Source: Siphlonurus alternatus
Lineage: Eukaryota > Arthropoda > Insecta > Ephemeroptera > Siphlonuridae
DNA: 64,000 bases
Direction of reading: 5' to 3'
Assembly: GCA_949825025.1 (NCBI GenBank)
Contig: OX463781.1
Location: 8,434,648-8,498,647, forward strand
Shown here: piece by piece, positions 51,360-64,000 of the stretch
Layout: each line of letters opens with the position of its first letter
Position numbering within the stretch: position 1 is the first letter of the stretch
The notes under the pieces: model-generated
Database searches by the model: none
The model's input: only the letters and a program-made list of their open reading frames with translations
Told to the model about the DNA's origin: nothing
Program-made: the position numbers and the translations under genes

Positions 51360-52472
51360 TTGTATTATTCTATCAAAATTAAATTTTACTCTCTAACCTT
51401 TACTTCTTTTATTTATAATGTTATCTTCTGCAAGCTAATCAGAAACGGACCAAATTGCTTCATCATAAATCATAACCTTGATGAAAATTTGATTTATTTT
51501 TATCAGATAACATAATGGAAGTCACGGTACAAGATTGATAGTCATGCATGATTTCTGTTGCAAGGGGATAATACTGATAATATTACATGTTACATAACAT
51601 ATTACATAAATATTTACATAATTACTAAAAGATTTTTTTATAAGAGCTCCATGATGAAATATATAGTTAAATATTTATTTTGATCTTAAAAAATATCAAA
51701 TTACTAGCTCAACAGAATGAAAAATATAATTTTCTCTACCATAATATATATTGTAATGATAAACAAGTAATTGGAAGCTATAATTAATAAAGTACATCTA
51801 TATTAAATCAGTGCAGCTCATATTCCTGTTGGACCATTTTAGTGTATTCATTATCTATAATATTTTAAGAGTCATTATATAAATTGATTATTAAAATGAA
51901 ACACTCAAATTGTATTATTTTAAGTAAATACTTTGCTCCAAAATAATAATAATAAAAAAATTGCATGCTATAAAACCAATACGTTTCTGTTTTTTTTTTT
52001 TTTTTTTTAATAAAACACTGAGGGTATTATATTATACAATTTTGCTTTGAGTGTAACGTTAAAACAGAGGCATTATAACAGAAGTCATATTACAACATTG
52101 TTATGTAACATTTCAATTTGATAATGAGTTTTCCTGGTTAATATGATGATGTGTTCTTAACTGGAGTGTGTCTTGACAAGCTTACATACACTTTGAACTT
52201 TACCAAGTGACGTACGTGTATTTGTCATCTCGGTGTAATGTACGATGTCACGGGGGGAGGAGATTGCTGCTTGGCTGACTGCAGAGTGAATTAGCTCGAG
52301 CTGTTACCTCCATCTAACACACGATTCATACCTGTGCTGCATTTGGTATACAAGACATATTCAAGAAAACGGTAGTACAATAGCTTGGTTATATATTATA
52401 TATGGTTTTGATACTAGTTAGTAGAAAATGTATTCTCTTACCGCTCTAAATTTAAACCGACTTAAATTTGTG

Positions 52473-54592
52473 GATCAAATTTGATTAGAATTCTAATAAA
52501 TATAATAATATAATAAGCGTCTCCAAAAAATTTAAATATTTTAAATTCATATTCAAATTATCTTTCATTTTTTTCTCTCCTATCGAATATTTAAAACATA
52601 TAATAATATTCAGTAAGTCGATATTGTTGTCAAGTTCTTTTACTGTTCTGTAGCGATTGGATTACATTTTACTGATTTTACGAGCATGCTATCTGCTTGC
52701 TCTGGAATGAGATTTTAAATGAGCAACATATAAAGTACTTTATAATATTGCTCACGCTTTTCTTCTTGGTTACAATATAATTATATCTCGTCTTGTAACA
52801 ATTTTTACACAATAAATTTGATTCTTAAAAATATTTTAAAACAAGTTTATCCAGAAGGAGTGAAAAATTAAATAATGAAAAAATGGGGAATTCTCCTACA
52901 TTTATTTTAATTTTTTTTTTCAGATGCTCTATGTCTTGAAACTAAATGTCCCAAAACAAAAATGTTTCAATTTTCAAAATTAGAGACATGGGAATTTTTT
53001 AAAAATCGTCCTTCTTTTGAATTTAGCGCCAAAACGTGACGTAGAAACTGCCTAGCAGGCGAAATTTTCCTGCAATAAATTTATATTTTCGATTATCACT
53101 CTTAAATTAAACTGATATCAGAGACAAAACTATTGATACTAGGGTAGAAAAACCCGCTGATTTCGATCGTGTTGCTAAAATTTATAGCCAATCACTCCTT
53201 GACGCTCAAACTATGATATCAGGCAGTTGTTGTGTGTTAACTAGGGAGTTTCTACGCACAATTTTCAGGTTTTTGCGCGGGTTGCATACTTTGCCCCTAT
53301 TCTAATAATCCCTTCAGAGTCCCCAAATTTGAGTTAAAAAAGTTGAAACTTAAGTCAAACTTATTGTTAATATGTACCCTATCATAATATAGTAGTTTAA
53401 TTAAAATTTGAGTTGTAAGAGAATTCCCCATTATCAATTTAAATAATGTATCGTGTATATTTTTGCTTGTATCAAGTTTTAGGTGATTCTGAGGAAATGT
53501 GTTTATAATATAAAAAATTAATTATAGTGATTCTGTGAAAATATAAACAAAATAATCGAGATAAATTTAATTTAGAAATGGCTTATATCTTTTTTATTTA
53601 TGATCCAGCAAACATTTTATAGTACGACCATTATACATATGAGATAAGAGAGAAGGAATATGTGTTGAATTAAAATCGAATTAAAGAAAAATACATCAGA
53701 ACATCACCACTCTCTGAATAGTTTGAGCGTTTGAGTGCATGTAACTTTCCAAGTAGAATGATAAAATTGTCTCCTTTTAAATTTAAATAATAAAGTTCCA
53801 TTTTAATCAATGTTACAGCTCATGTTGTTAACAGAGAAATTGGTGCAGCAATTTTGGGGTGCCCCATTTATATTGACTAGAATTGTAGGTGAAGGTACAG
53901 TGAAAAAGGTTATACGTATATGTAAGTATATAATAGTTTATTGTATTTATATTTTGTATTATATTATGTACCTTATATAATTATACACTTTTGGAGAACG
54001 GAATATCCGTTTTCATATCGTCATCCTTTCAATGGAGTGTATTTTCTTTAACTGACAAGTGAGTTTCAATAAGTAATCTATATTAGTAATATAATAGTAA
54101 GAATTTTTTATTTTACTTTCAACATTTTGATATCAATGAGATAATTCTCTACTTTCTCTACTTTTATTTTTATCTTTTAAAAAAAGTGGAAAGCTGATAT
54201 TTTATTATTTCTCTGAAATGTAAAGAAAAAATATATAAAATGATATGATTAAAAAAAATTATATAGAAAAGCTGCAAAATTTAAATGGATTATATTATAG
54301 ATAATAATACTCGTTTGCTATTTTTGCTATTTTTTTTATCAAATCTGATTAGAATTCTTATAAATTTAAGCTTTTCAAATTGAGTTTAATATTTTAAATA
54401 CAATGAATAAAAGAATTATCTTTCAGTTATTTTCTCCCATTTCGAATACTTATAATAATATTCAATAAGTCGATATTGTTGTCAAATTCTTTTGCCTTTC
54501 TGTAGCGACTTAATTCCATTTTACAAGCATGCTATCTGCTTGATCTGGAGTCGTCTTGAAATCAGATTTTAAATTAACAACATATAGAACAC
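52473..54592. repeat. Diverged direct duplication of about 260 bp
   Basis: 52473-52733 and 54338-54592 share ordered blocks: GATTAGAATTC, TAATAATATTCA, TAAGTCGATATTGTTGTCAA, TCTGTAGCGA, GCATGCTATCTGCTTG and AGATTTTAAAT. The copies are about 1.87 kb apart in the same orientation and clearly diverged. No coding content. Confidence 0.75.
52883..53432. mobile_element. Foldback element of about 550 bp
   Basis: The outer ends are ATGGGGAATTCTCCTAC and GTAAGAGAATTCCCCAT. Inner blocks also pair: ACGTGACGTAGAAACTGCC with GGGAGTTTCTACGC, and TTTGAGTTAAAAAAGTTGAA with its counterpart on the other arm. The arms are diverged, so it is an old copy. Confidence 0.5.
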
Positions 54593-57182
54593 ATCTAAAC
54601 ATAAACTATTTTACTCAACAAGAAGACATTTTCGTTATTTCAAATTATCCTCATCAGTCATCACCCATCCCCTCTCCTCCCAAAAGTCTGTGAATATAAT
54701 TGTTATGATTTATGATCAACACAAAATTTTGCGATGGAAAGGATTTTTTTTATTATTATTAATAAATTATTATATATTATTGTTATTTTTTGGTGGCGAT
54801 ATTTTTTCTACGAGTTCTATCGTGTACTGTTCTATAATCTTACAGTATTTTAACCTGATTTTTTTAGTTAAGTAAAAAAAAAATAATAATAATTATACAC
54901 TTTGTTTATATGATATGCACATACTATAGCATATTATATGTTAGTATGTGCATTCTATCCATTCTCAGCGCTGCTTACTTGCCAGGGACATGACGTAAGC
55001 GCAATATCCTCTATTACCTTTACAATGTTATAATCCTTGGTTTTAGTACGCGAGCTAAATTTATCTTTACCGTTCTCTATGAACAAAACAAAATGCGTTA
55101 TAACTTAAAACGTTGTATGATATATATACTTAGTGACTTAGTGTATAGGTAATTGTATTATAGACTTGAAATTAGATATTACTATGTTGTTGTTGCCACT
55201 TGTAGTTCATTATTACTTTCAGCTTAATCAAAATAATTAATATTTAGTGAAGAAGAGGCAAAATTAATTTTGGATACGTTATTATTATTATTAGTCAATA
55301 ATTTTCTTATTCTAAACTCAAAATTTAATAAAGCAACAGTAGTAAATCACATGATACAAAGTTTAGAAGGCGTAACGATTAATAAAAATATTCATCATAA
55401 TAATAACCATGTAGGAAGAGGCGAGGAGAAATAAATCCCAAATAAAAACATGGGTACATCCCCTTTTCAAAAAAAAAATAATAATAATAACAACAATAAC
55501 AAAAATAATAAATAATGAATACAATTAATTGCAAGATGTGGCTAGCACCTCCTACATAGCTTGCGTCCCCATTAGACCAAATGTGAAGTTTTATCATGGT
55601 TTCATAATATCTGTCCAGAAAGCGTAACTTTCAACTTTCTACAATACATGCTGAAGACACAATACCACAGGAAGAAAAGGATTTTAGTTTATTAAAAGGG
55701 TAATTGGATAGGACAGAAGAAGATCATGAAAAGAAGAAGAAAGGGAGCTATATAGATAAAAAAAAATGAAATGTGAGCACTCCTTTTTATTTTTTCTCCT
55801 CTGTGTATATTTTCCACCAACGTTTTTTTGACTAGATACATTTTAATGCGCAATATTAACTCATTTATCACGAAATAAAAAATCAGCAAGAAGTATATTT
55901 CTTTCAATTAACTTTTAATTATGAATTACTTCATTTTATATTATTTTAACTGGATACAATTCCAATATAACTCATATATTCAATTCTGATAGAACTGCAG
56001 CTTCAATAACAGCTGATTCATAAAAAATTGTGATTTCCAGAGAGGTAAGAAAAGAGCACCCAGCCTATCCCAGCAGAGTTTTTAGATTCACTATAGGTGG
56101 GACCTCCATCCCCTCAAACAAAGCAGGGTTAAAGTTCGTGGTGCACAGAGGTGTTTACTCATTATTAAACTGTATAGAAAATATATATATTATCTATCTC
56201 TATAAGAGAACTATTGCAAAGGTTTTTATTATTTTATTTCTACTTTTCATGGCGCTCAGTATATAATAGGATTATTGGGACTCGTTATAAAATTTATGAT
56301 TCGCAAAAGACCAAATATCTATTATACTATGAGTAAAAAAATAAAATTAAAACTACGTTCGAGAATACTTTATATAATAATGTAAAACTGCTTGTGAAGT
56401 ATCAAGCATACAAAAAAATCTGTGGGTCCAAGTGTACTGAAATTTGTATTTATAGTGAGTTAATATTAGAACTTTTTTAATATACTATAATATATTAAAA
56501 ATTTTATTATAATTTAAGCTTCTATGACAATTAATGGTCATGTTTGTTATGCAAATTTACTCCTGCAATCTAAATTTCCTTTGTAGAAATATATTGCTAT
56601 TTAATAACATTATTCGTGAAAAATAATTCTATTATAATTTGATGAAACTATAATTATGCATGTACAGCATATTTAATTACAAAACATTGGTCTGTTTGTT
56701 TTCCTTTGTAACTATTCATCATGCTATTATGAATGTAAATTATTGAAAACGGAATATGTTGAAATTAAAGGTTAATGTTTGCAATCCAATGTATGTCACA
56801 TAATAATATACTTTTTACAAAATTGCAAATACCGTAAGCTGTTACTTTTCTCTAATTGTAATTTTTCCGAGTGCTAAATTTCTACAAAACTTTTAATTAA
56901 TTGTTTCCTATTTTATCAAAACAATTCCAATATTCAACATAACCACTAAATCTTCTATTAATAACAATTTCTACTCTTACAATAAACAGAAAATGAGCTG
57001 TTTGAATAGCTAATCCCCGTAAGCCTGTATGTTTACGAGGAAGTGATCTAGGTCACCACAGTACATAGTCACGTTTGCAGAAGAACAGGGCAGGTGTGAC
57101 GATTGTATATAGTTGAGCCATTTAATAAATAAAACCAGTTGAGTTGTCTGGTAAGGGTGACATGAAGTCGCAGTAGTCAGCA

Positions 57183-57520
57183 TAATAATTCTGAGGTGGG
57201 GAAGGAAAGTTGGAAAAGTATGGACGCAGGGAGCAAAGAGAAGGGAGAAAGGGAAAAAATTGCAAAATAAGAATCAGAAATAAAGCGATTCAGGGAGAGA
57301 AAAACAGGGAGATAGTGGGGAGCACCGAGAGCGTGGCACGGCGTGGAGTGCGGCACGGCGGCGGCGGCTGGGCCGAGCGGTATTTTCAGCCCCGATCGAT
57401 AAATTACTCCCGGTGGCCTGGGTGCCTGCTGCTCTCTGCTACTGCTGCTGATGCTACTGCGCCGCCAGTGCGCCACTGCAGCGTCACCAGGAGCACCATT
57501 CACGATCTCTCATGACAACT
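57183..57520. other. GC-rich, purine-skewed island
   Basis: A purine-rich stretch (GGGAGAAAGGGAAAAA type) leads into a GC-rich block (GGCACGGCGGCGGCGGCTGG), then GCTGCTGATGCTACTGCG. Open frames of 101 codons (+) and 108 codons (-) cross it, but neither is recognisable. It may be a promoter or 5' UTR exon of a gene off the right edge, or a repeat. Confidence 0.4.
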
Positions 57521-58419
57521 GAAATTCACTAAGAAGATGGACACATTACAGCTCATGCTTTAGGGATTAATTTAATACCACAGTCATAAATCTTCATCAA
57601 GAGTCGAAACACTTAATAAAAATCATCACAAAATTAATGCCATAATATCCATAGCTCAAGACAAGGTTTAACTAATTAACCTGGTGATGTAAGTTAAAAA
57701 AATTAATCGAGGTGTCACTTGCCGCAAGTTAGCGTGCGTGTTACAGTCTGTTGCTTGCTTCTCTACTTGTTGATTCTTTGAAAGGCCTGTTGAAGCTAAA
57801 TATAGCGTTGTGCAACAGTTGTTAGACTACTTGTGTGACACAAGGGGGTAAAGTATACAGACACGTCGCAAGTAAAATATAAAAATATTCATCTACAACA
57901 ACATACAATTACATTGCTAGTTGCTAGTTAAGTCTCTATTCAAGTGTAGAAAAAAGGGAGTCTGCTCCTACATTTAGTTTGTAAGAAAGGAAATAGTTAG
58001 AATAAATATAAATAGACGTAAAAATTTATTTATTATCAATAGAAATGACTTCCTTTCAATTTATATTAAAATACAATTTTTTACTCTGAATATTTATGAT
58101 CAAGTTAAGTTTAATTTACTTATTTTCTCTGGAATCAATCACTAACTCGCAGTAAATTGTATTTATATACATAATTATTAAAATCTTGTATGCTTAAATT
58201 AAAAAATTCTATATTGCAGTGATTACATTGTGATAGGTTGTAATGTAAATATATTTTACATCAAATGAAGATCAATTATTAGCTTACTGTTAGTCATCGC
58301 TATTTGAAGGTAAGCACTTAAAATGGCTAGCTACATAAATCACATTCATGATGCACGCAACTCTGTTTAGTGCTGGACAAGAAACTTATAAAGTGAGATG
58401 ACACTTTATCTCGGATCGA

Positions 58420-58632
58420 GTGTACACGAGTTTGTGTATTAACTCGACAAGGTGCTGGGTACCAGAGCGTGGGGGGTTGCGGAGATTAAGGTGTACACGA
58501 GTTTGTGTATTAACTCGACAAAGTGTTGGGTACCAGAGCGTGGGGGGTTGCGGAGATTAAGGTGTACACGAGTTTGTGTAATAAGTCGACAAAGTGTTGG
58601 GTACCAGAGCGTGGGAGGTTGCGAAGATTAAG
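58420..58632. repeat. 71-bp tandem repeat, three units
   Basis: GTGTACACGAGTTTGTGTAT begins at 58420, 58491 and 58562. The units end with GAGCGTGGGGGGTTGCGGAG and ATTAAG and differ at few positions. Confidence 0.95.
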
Positions 58633-61600
58633 GTCAAGGGGGAGAAGGATCGTCGCTTGTAAGTCAGTCTTCCACCGACGCTAAGAAGCTCAAGTCTGGC
58701 CAGTTCCTTAGACGCCTCTCCATCAGCTTAATTTCTCTCTTTTCCTCTCTATCTCCTCACTCGCTTCTTTTGTCATTTTACATATTTCCAAATTGTCTAT
58801 ATTGGTTGATGTATATAGTATTTACATTTTTTTTTAAATATTCAGTAAAATCTTGTTATTACGTAAAGTTAAGGGACCCAGGAAATTAGGTTTACCTTAT
58901 ATCGAGTTTTTCCTATATACTACGCAATGCTAATTATTTTTGACGGGACCGCAATCTCCTTTATTCAAAATCGAGTATTACCTAACAACAAGTTGCGTAA
59001 TTGAAAGCTTTTACTGTATTATGTATAACCAAAATTTTACATAATATTTAAAATTATCTCTGGAAAAAAATTAGCATTGACTTTTAATTATTTAAATATT
59101 TACTGACAATTCTATATCTCAAATTATAATATTAAATAATATTTTAAATTGAATCATCTCTCGATTCTTTCTGCTTTACAGTGTCTTTTGCTGTTTGTCA
59201 AGTTTAGCCCAAGCTTATTCCATATTAAATACTTTTATGAAATTTAAATTAAGTTAAATTTAGTCTCCTTTGTTTAAAGGGAAAATTAAATGATTGAAGA
59301 AAATGAGAGATAAAATATCTAATTGTAGAAAAATGTGTATTTTTAGTATTTAGCAGTACATGGTATATATTATCATTTTTATATGATTAGAGTTCATCAT
59401 TTGGTGACCAGCTCTAATTTCACAAAATGTATTTTTTTAATCATTTTACAACTCAAAACATCTGGAACGTTACCTCTTCATTATTTGTTTCTTTCCACTG
59501 CAGCAAAATCGCAATCACATTTGCAATTTCAGGGGGGGGGGAGGAAAAAGATAAAATAGTTTGCTATCCCGAAAAAAAATAGCTTGACACCTCGTCTTTG
59601 CAGACTGAACCTCTGCCAAACAAAGCAGCCTGGGAAACGTTTGGGCTACCTCCAGGTGTTGGTTTTTGAACCAGTTTCTGTCATTGTGATACAAGTGAAC
59701 CAACTACCCATCAACTCACAATTTACGGCTCAATATTGTAAAGAAACTATTGTAATATTTTATGCAATATTATTATAATGCATGCATGATTTATGACATA
59801 AAAGAAAATATTATCAAGTAATTATTTTAAATGGCACCATTTTTTATTTTTATTTTATTATATTTCCCACACGTTACATACATAACAGTTGTCAGGTGAC
59901 ACTATAACAGTCCTTTAAAGAACAAACCATTCTTATTATATATAAGTGTTGTAAGTTGTAAGTATATAATTATAGAAAATGTGTTTACTAAATAATTGAA
60001 GTTCTCAAACATGCTTTGCGAAAACTTTTCACAATAATAGTTATTTTTTATTTTAATTGTGTATTTAATATTATTTTTTATTTTGCAAAATATGATAAAA
60101 AAATAAAATAAAATATCATATATGTAACAACAACAAAAATATGTTTTGTTAAGGTTCACTATAAGAGAGATCAATGACGTCATATATCATTAGCATTGAA
60201 TGTACTTTATATCCCTGAGGCTCTATTCGATCACACAGAGCTTTGTCATATCAACTGATGCGCCATGTCATGTGTTTTTGTTTCGTTTTTACCTAAACAT
60301 GTTACGTTTTACCTACGTATTGAAAGGGACTGATGTGACAAAGAGATAGGAAGCCTGAAGCTTAATTAACCTGTCATCATTATATCTCAAACAGGTATCT
60401 ATCTGCATCAATAAATTATAAAATTATTATACCTGTCATTTTTAATTATTTAAAAAAAAACTAAAAGGTGTTGATGTAATAAAAATAGTACTTCTGATCT
60501 TTATTTATAGATATTTTTATGTTTCATTCAGTAAACTGAATATTTTTTTTTTTAATCGTAAAATTTATTAATCTGAAATCAAAAACACTACATCTTAAAT
60601 TGATCCTTCAAAAACGACAACCCGTAAGACGTAGGTGGTGAAAATGTGTCCTCCTTTAATTACCATTGGAATTAATTTTGTCGTAATGTTTTTTATGTAA
60701 ATTGCTATAAGACAAATTTAGTAATTATTTTTTACTTTCCTGGTTTGTTATTCTGCAAGATTTTTATAATTTCATAGGTTGGCTTTTATGCTGAATCGTT
60801 TAAAAAGTTTTTATGGTGATTTAATTTGCAAGATAATATACAAAATTCATTTAAATACACTAATAAAATTTAAGAATCTGCATAACAGAGTTTTGTTATA
60901 TATAAGGATTAATCTCAGTTGATTGAGATCTCAGAATTTGCCCCCTTGAATTCAACAAGAGTTGCAGGGGACTTTGAATTTTTACAGTGTAAGCTTATAA
61001 ACGAGACAACATCTCAACTTGAGGCCATAGCTTCCAGAATGTCGTCACTGGAATGACCTCATAAGACTTGACTGTGTCTGCCCCTGACGCATACGTAACC
61101 CGTTCTACTATGAAGCTGAACAAGTTGCCTAGCGTACAGGCGAAATGACTTTTTTTTATTATTTAAATTTTATTTTTAGTGTTCTGTAAAGCAGAAGATA
61201 AAAATAGATTGTTGCAATTGTAGTCAGTGTTTACAACGAGCTATATAAGGTTTATAAATAGTAATTTTTTACGTAAGTGACCTCATATATATGTAATCCC
61301 GTACCTTTTCTTTCAGCTTTTCTCAGATAGAAATAAAATTAAATCTTTTCCATCATAAAATTTAGATACTTAATTTAAATTTAATTATTTAAATTTTAAT
61401 GTTAGCTAACTTAATTATAATTTTATTCCAACACACCCGTTTTATGTTTTTCCGTAAGAAGACAAACTTTATAAAAGACAGAGCAACAAAGCTTTATCTA
61501 AGATATTAAAGAGTGAGTCGTATCATACAGTTTGAACCTAAGGGTGTCACAGTAAGCATTTGTTTAATTTGCGAACGCTTTCATTCTCGTCTCTTATGTC

Positions 61601-64000
61601 CTCGAGCTGAGCTTGAACTTTTGTTAAATTAAAGTTGTTATTTCTTGGTGTTATTGCCACTAAAAACTTGAAACAAACTGAGAAACTATTCACAATCTGT
61701 GTGTAAATGTTATTGCTGATTATTTATAAATGTATAACAAACTACTTATGGCATTCTTTAAAAAAAAAACTAGAAACTGTTAAAAAAATAAACCAACAAA
61801 CAGATCTGAACGCGCGCACAATAAGCAAAATATTATTTAACGTGAAAGTGACAAGGATATGCATATCTATTTATACATGAATTAATTATTAACATATAAT
61901 ATTTTTTTGTTTATATTTTAAAAAGTTTCTACAAAGTTTTACAGTTCTCAACTTCCTGTCTATCTATATAATAAACTTTAAGTTTCTATATAATTTAATT
62001 TAATATTTTAAATAGTAAAAAGTTGTATGAAAGCTTCCTAAGTTATTCTACAGTATTTATAAAGCATACATATACTACTTGTTCATGCAAGATGTATATA
62101 CTTGAGACAGCACAAGCTTTACACTACATAGTCGTCCCATTGAACCTAATTTTAATCTTGTTTGTAACGTCCTCAGTCATTGGTAGCCGGTTTGTAATGA
62201 AGGATGTCATTGGCTGACACGAGCCGAAGTGAAGATATAAGGATTTGCATTTTTTGGTAGAACTATAATCCCCAAACTTCCGGTTCACCATGCCTATACC
62301 TTGCATGACATTACCAAAAAACTGAGCAAACACAATAAAGGTAACGTTCATGTTGACCCGAGGTGTACATCCTTAAAAGGGTTAAGAAACTTCTCATTTG
62401 CACAACCTACGCAGCCAATCAGAAACGTGATACAATTTGAAACTTCGAAATCAAAAAGTATTAACTTGATAATTAGCCCCCAATGAAGCTAATTAAAGGT
62501 GGGCGTGGCAATGTTTTCAAATAGTCTAGAAACATTTTACAGAGGGTATAGGTACCGAGCTGAGTTCAAAAAGCATTTTATTTGATGGGAGGGATGTCAA
62601 CCATGTTCTTTCTATATTTGTTCAAGCGACAGTCAAAACATTGTTGCCATATGTCAAAGTTACGTGTAGACATTTGCTGAATCCATCTTGGTACGTCTGC
62701 AGTTTATGGAGCACTCTGCTGACCGTGTTTCTCTATAATAATCCACCAGATGTCATGGGAGAGTAACAACGAAACTTACTTTAGAGCGAGGTTGCTCAGG
62801 TCCACTTGTGACACTCGAGATCAATTGTAAACCAAAGAAACGTGACAAGTTAAACAATAGAGCATCAAGTCAGTTGATTTTGCGGTGTTCCCACCGTCCT
62901 ATTCAAACCCATGTAAAAAAAACTCGAAATCACTTTTTTTTTAATTATTTTTTTATAGGAAAATAAGCTCTTGATTCATTGTCAGGCGATCCTTATATAG
63001 GGGGGTAGGTCAAATTATTAGCTTTAATAGTTACTGAGACAGAATTCAAATTCATGGTGGCTGAAGAATAAAAAGAAAAATTCCCGCCAAGGAATAGTTG
63101 AAGCATCTAATGTCATTAGATTCTACTTTTTTCTTTTTATATGTATGATGAAAATATTTATAAAATTAAAATATTTAAGTGTATAATAAAATAAAGATCA
63201 TTTATATAATATTAATTTGTGAAAATAATTTTAATAAACATATTTTTTCCTTATAAAATACAATACAATATAATACATAATAAAAGAAGTAATGAAAATC
63301 TGACGTTTTGTTTATTATTTCTGAGTTCGGTAACAATTTTTTTACAAAAAAAAAAACAGGCGTCCAAATGAGGTAATAAAGAGATGTAATATAAATGGAG
63401 TTCATACTACTTTGTATTCGGTGCTCAGGATAAATAGATTTTTTTTTTCAAATAGTTTTATGTTCTGTTAAATGATAAAGCACATATTTTTTTATAAATT
63501 TTTGCAAGAAAAAATAACAACAAACTAAAATTTAAACTATTTATCTCATGTAACTATTTTGAGACAAACATCTTAACTATATACGTATAATATAGAAAGA
63601 CTCAATTGCATTACATTAAATGTAATGCTTAAATTTACAATTTGAAACGGTGGTTAACCATTTATTATACTATTTATTTTTTCTTCCTTACATTTGTATG
63701 TAACAGAGGTCGTCAGTTTGTATACGCTTGAGTGGCGACCGAGAAAGTCCGGGACGTTTGGAGGCAAAGCACTGGGATACCCTCTAGCTTGCTGGGATTC
63801 CAAGAGAAAAAAACAATTAACGGTAACCTTACGCACTATTTTAAATTTAAAAATATCTTAGGACATTCTCTGCATCAGTATATCACTTAGAAATTATTTT
63901 CTAATTGTTTCTAAGTTATAAAGATGGGAATTTCAACAGTTGGTGTTATATTTGAGACTACCTGTTGATTTAAATGATCTTGGTAATGCTGAGCAGAGGC

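Larger units (their letters stand above)
51360..64000. other. Long region without a recognised gene
   Basis: About 12.6 kb, mostly AT-rich. I find no domain-bearing exon on either strand. It contains a foldback element (52883-53432), a diverged direct duplication (52473-52733 and 54338-54592), a GC-rich island (57183-57520) and a 71-bp tandem repeat (58420-58632). It could be intron or upstream DNA of genes outside the window. Confidence 0.5.

Noticed and set aside
57090..57170. Possible end of a long terminal repeat (TATATAG, AATAAATAAAACC, then GGGTGACA)
   Set aside because: No second copy in the window, no clear TG start and no primer-binding site I could confirm.
57177..57515. Open frames of 101 and 108 codons on opposite strands
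   Set aside because: Both arise from the same GC-rich, purine-skewed block; composition is biased and neither resembles a known protein. Kept only as an unexplained island.
62301..62486. 61-codon plus-strand open frame and overlapping minus-strand frame
   Set aside because: No domain, no splice context and no similarity that I recognise.

Overview
The window looks like nuclear DNA of an arthropod. It is very AT-rich, its genes are split by canonical GT-AG introns, it is full of small inverted-repeat elements and microsatellites, and it carries a cluster of chitin-binding (peritrophin-A/CBM14) genes. I cannot name the species. Most genes have a short first exon coding a signal peptide and then a distant exon. 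I therefore rebuilt them by joining splice sites by eye and checking that the reading phases agree. None of the gene models has transcript support.

Region 1 (1-8809, + strand) is the 3' part of a cyclic-nucleotide phosphodiesterase with tandem GAF domains. It is closest in motifs to PDE10A. Eleven coding positions can be placed and all phases agree. The tenth position exists as two successive 81-bp exons, both phase 0-0, that code for the same catalytic-domain segment ending in the purine-binding glutamine. They are candidate mutually exclusive exons.

Region 2 (8810-12580) is non-coding apart from a minus-strand SINE whose head resembles 5S rRNA.

Region 3 (12.6-49.2 kb) is a cluster of nine chitin-binding-domain genes, three on the minus strand followed by six on the plus strand. 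Four encode short secreted proteins with one intact six-cysteine domain (12760-13680, 18282-19668, 21824-24212, 44391-49193). A fifth (16957-17839) is a recent duplicate that has lost its original start codon. One (25524-28662) strings five near-60-bp phase-1 microexons between the leader and the domain. Two (30744-32885 and 34773-36677) fuse a cysteine-reduced domain to long disordered tails. One (38404-43148) carries a Pro-rich domain built from a 60-bp minisatellite plus a degenerate domain. Every gene in the set has a phase-1 intron inside or just after the signal peptide, so exons can be shuffled or duplicated without breaking frame. From family knowledge, these proteins would be secreted and act in peritrophic matrix, cuticle or other chitinous layers.

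Region 4 (49.2-64 kb) holds one weak two-exon short-peptide candidate (50531-51359). The rest is AT-rich DNA with a foldback element, a diverged direct duplication, a GC-rich island and a 71-bp tandem repeat. Several families of inverted-repeat elements (MITE-like) are scattered over the whole window, often inside introns of the cluster genes.
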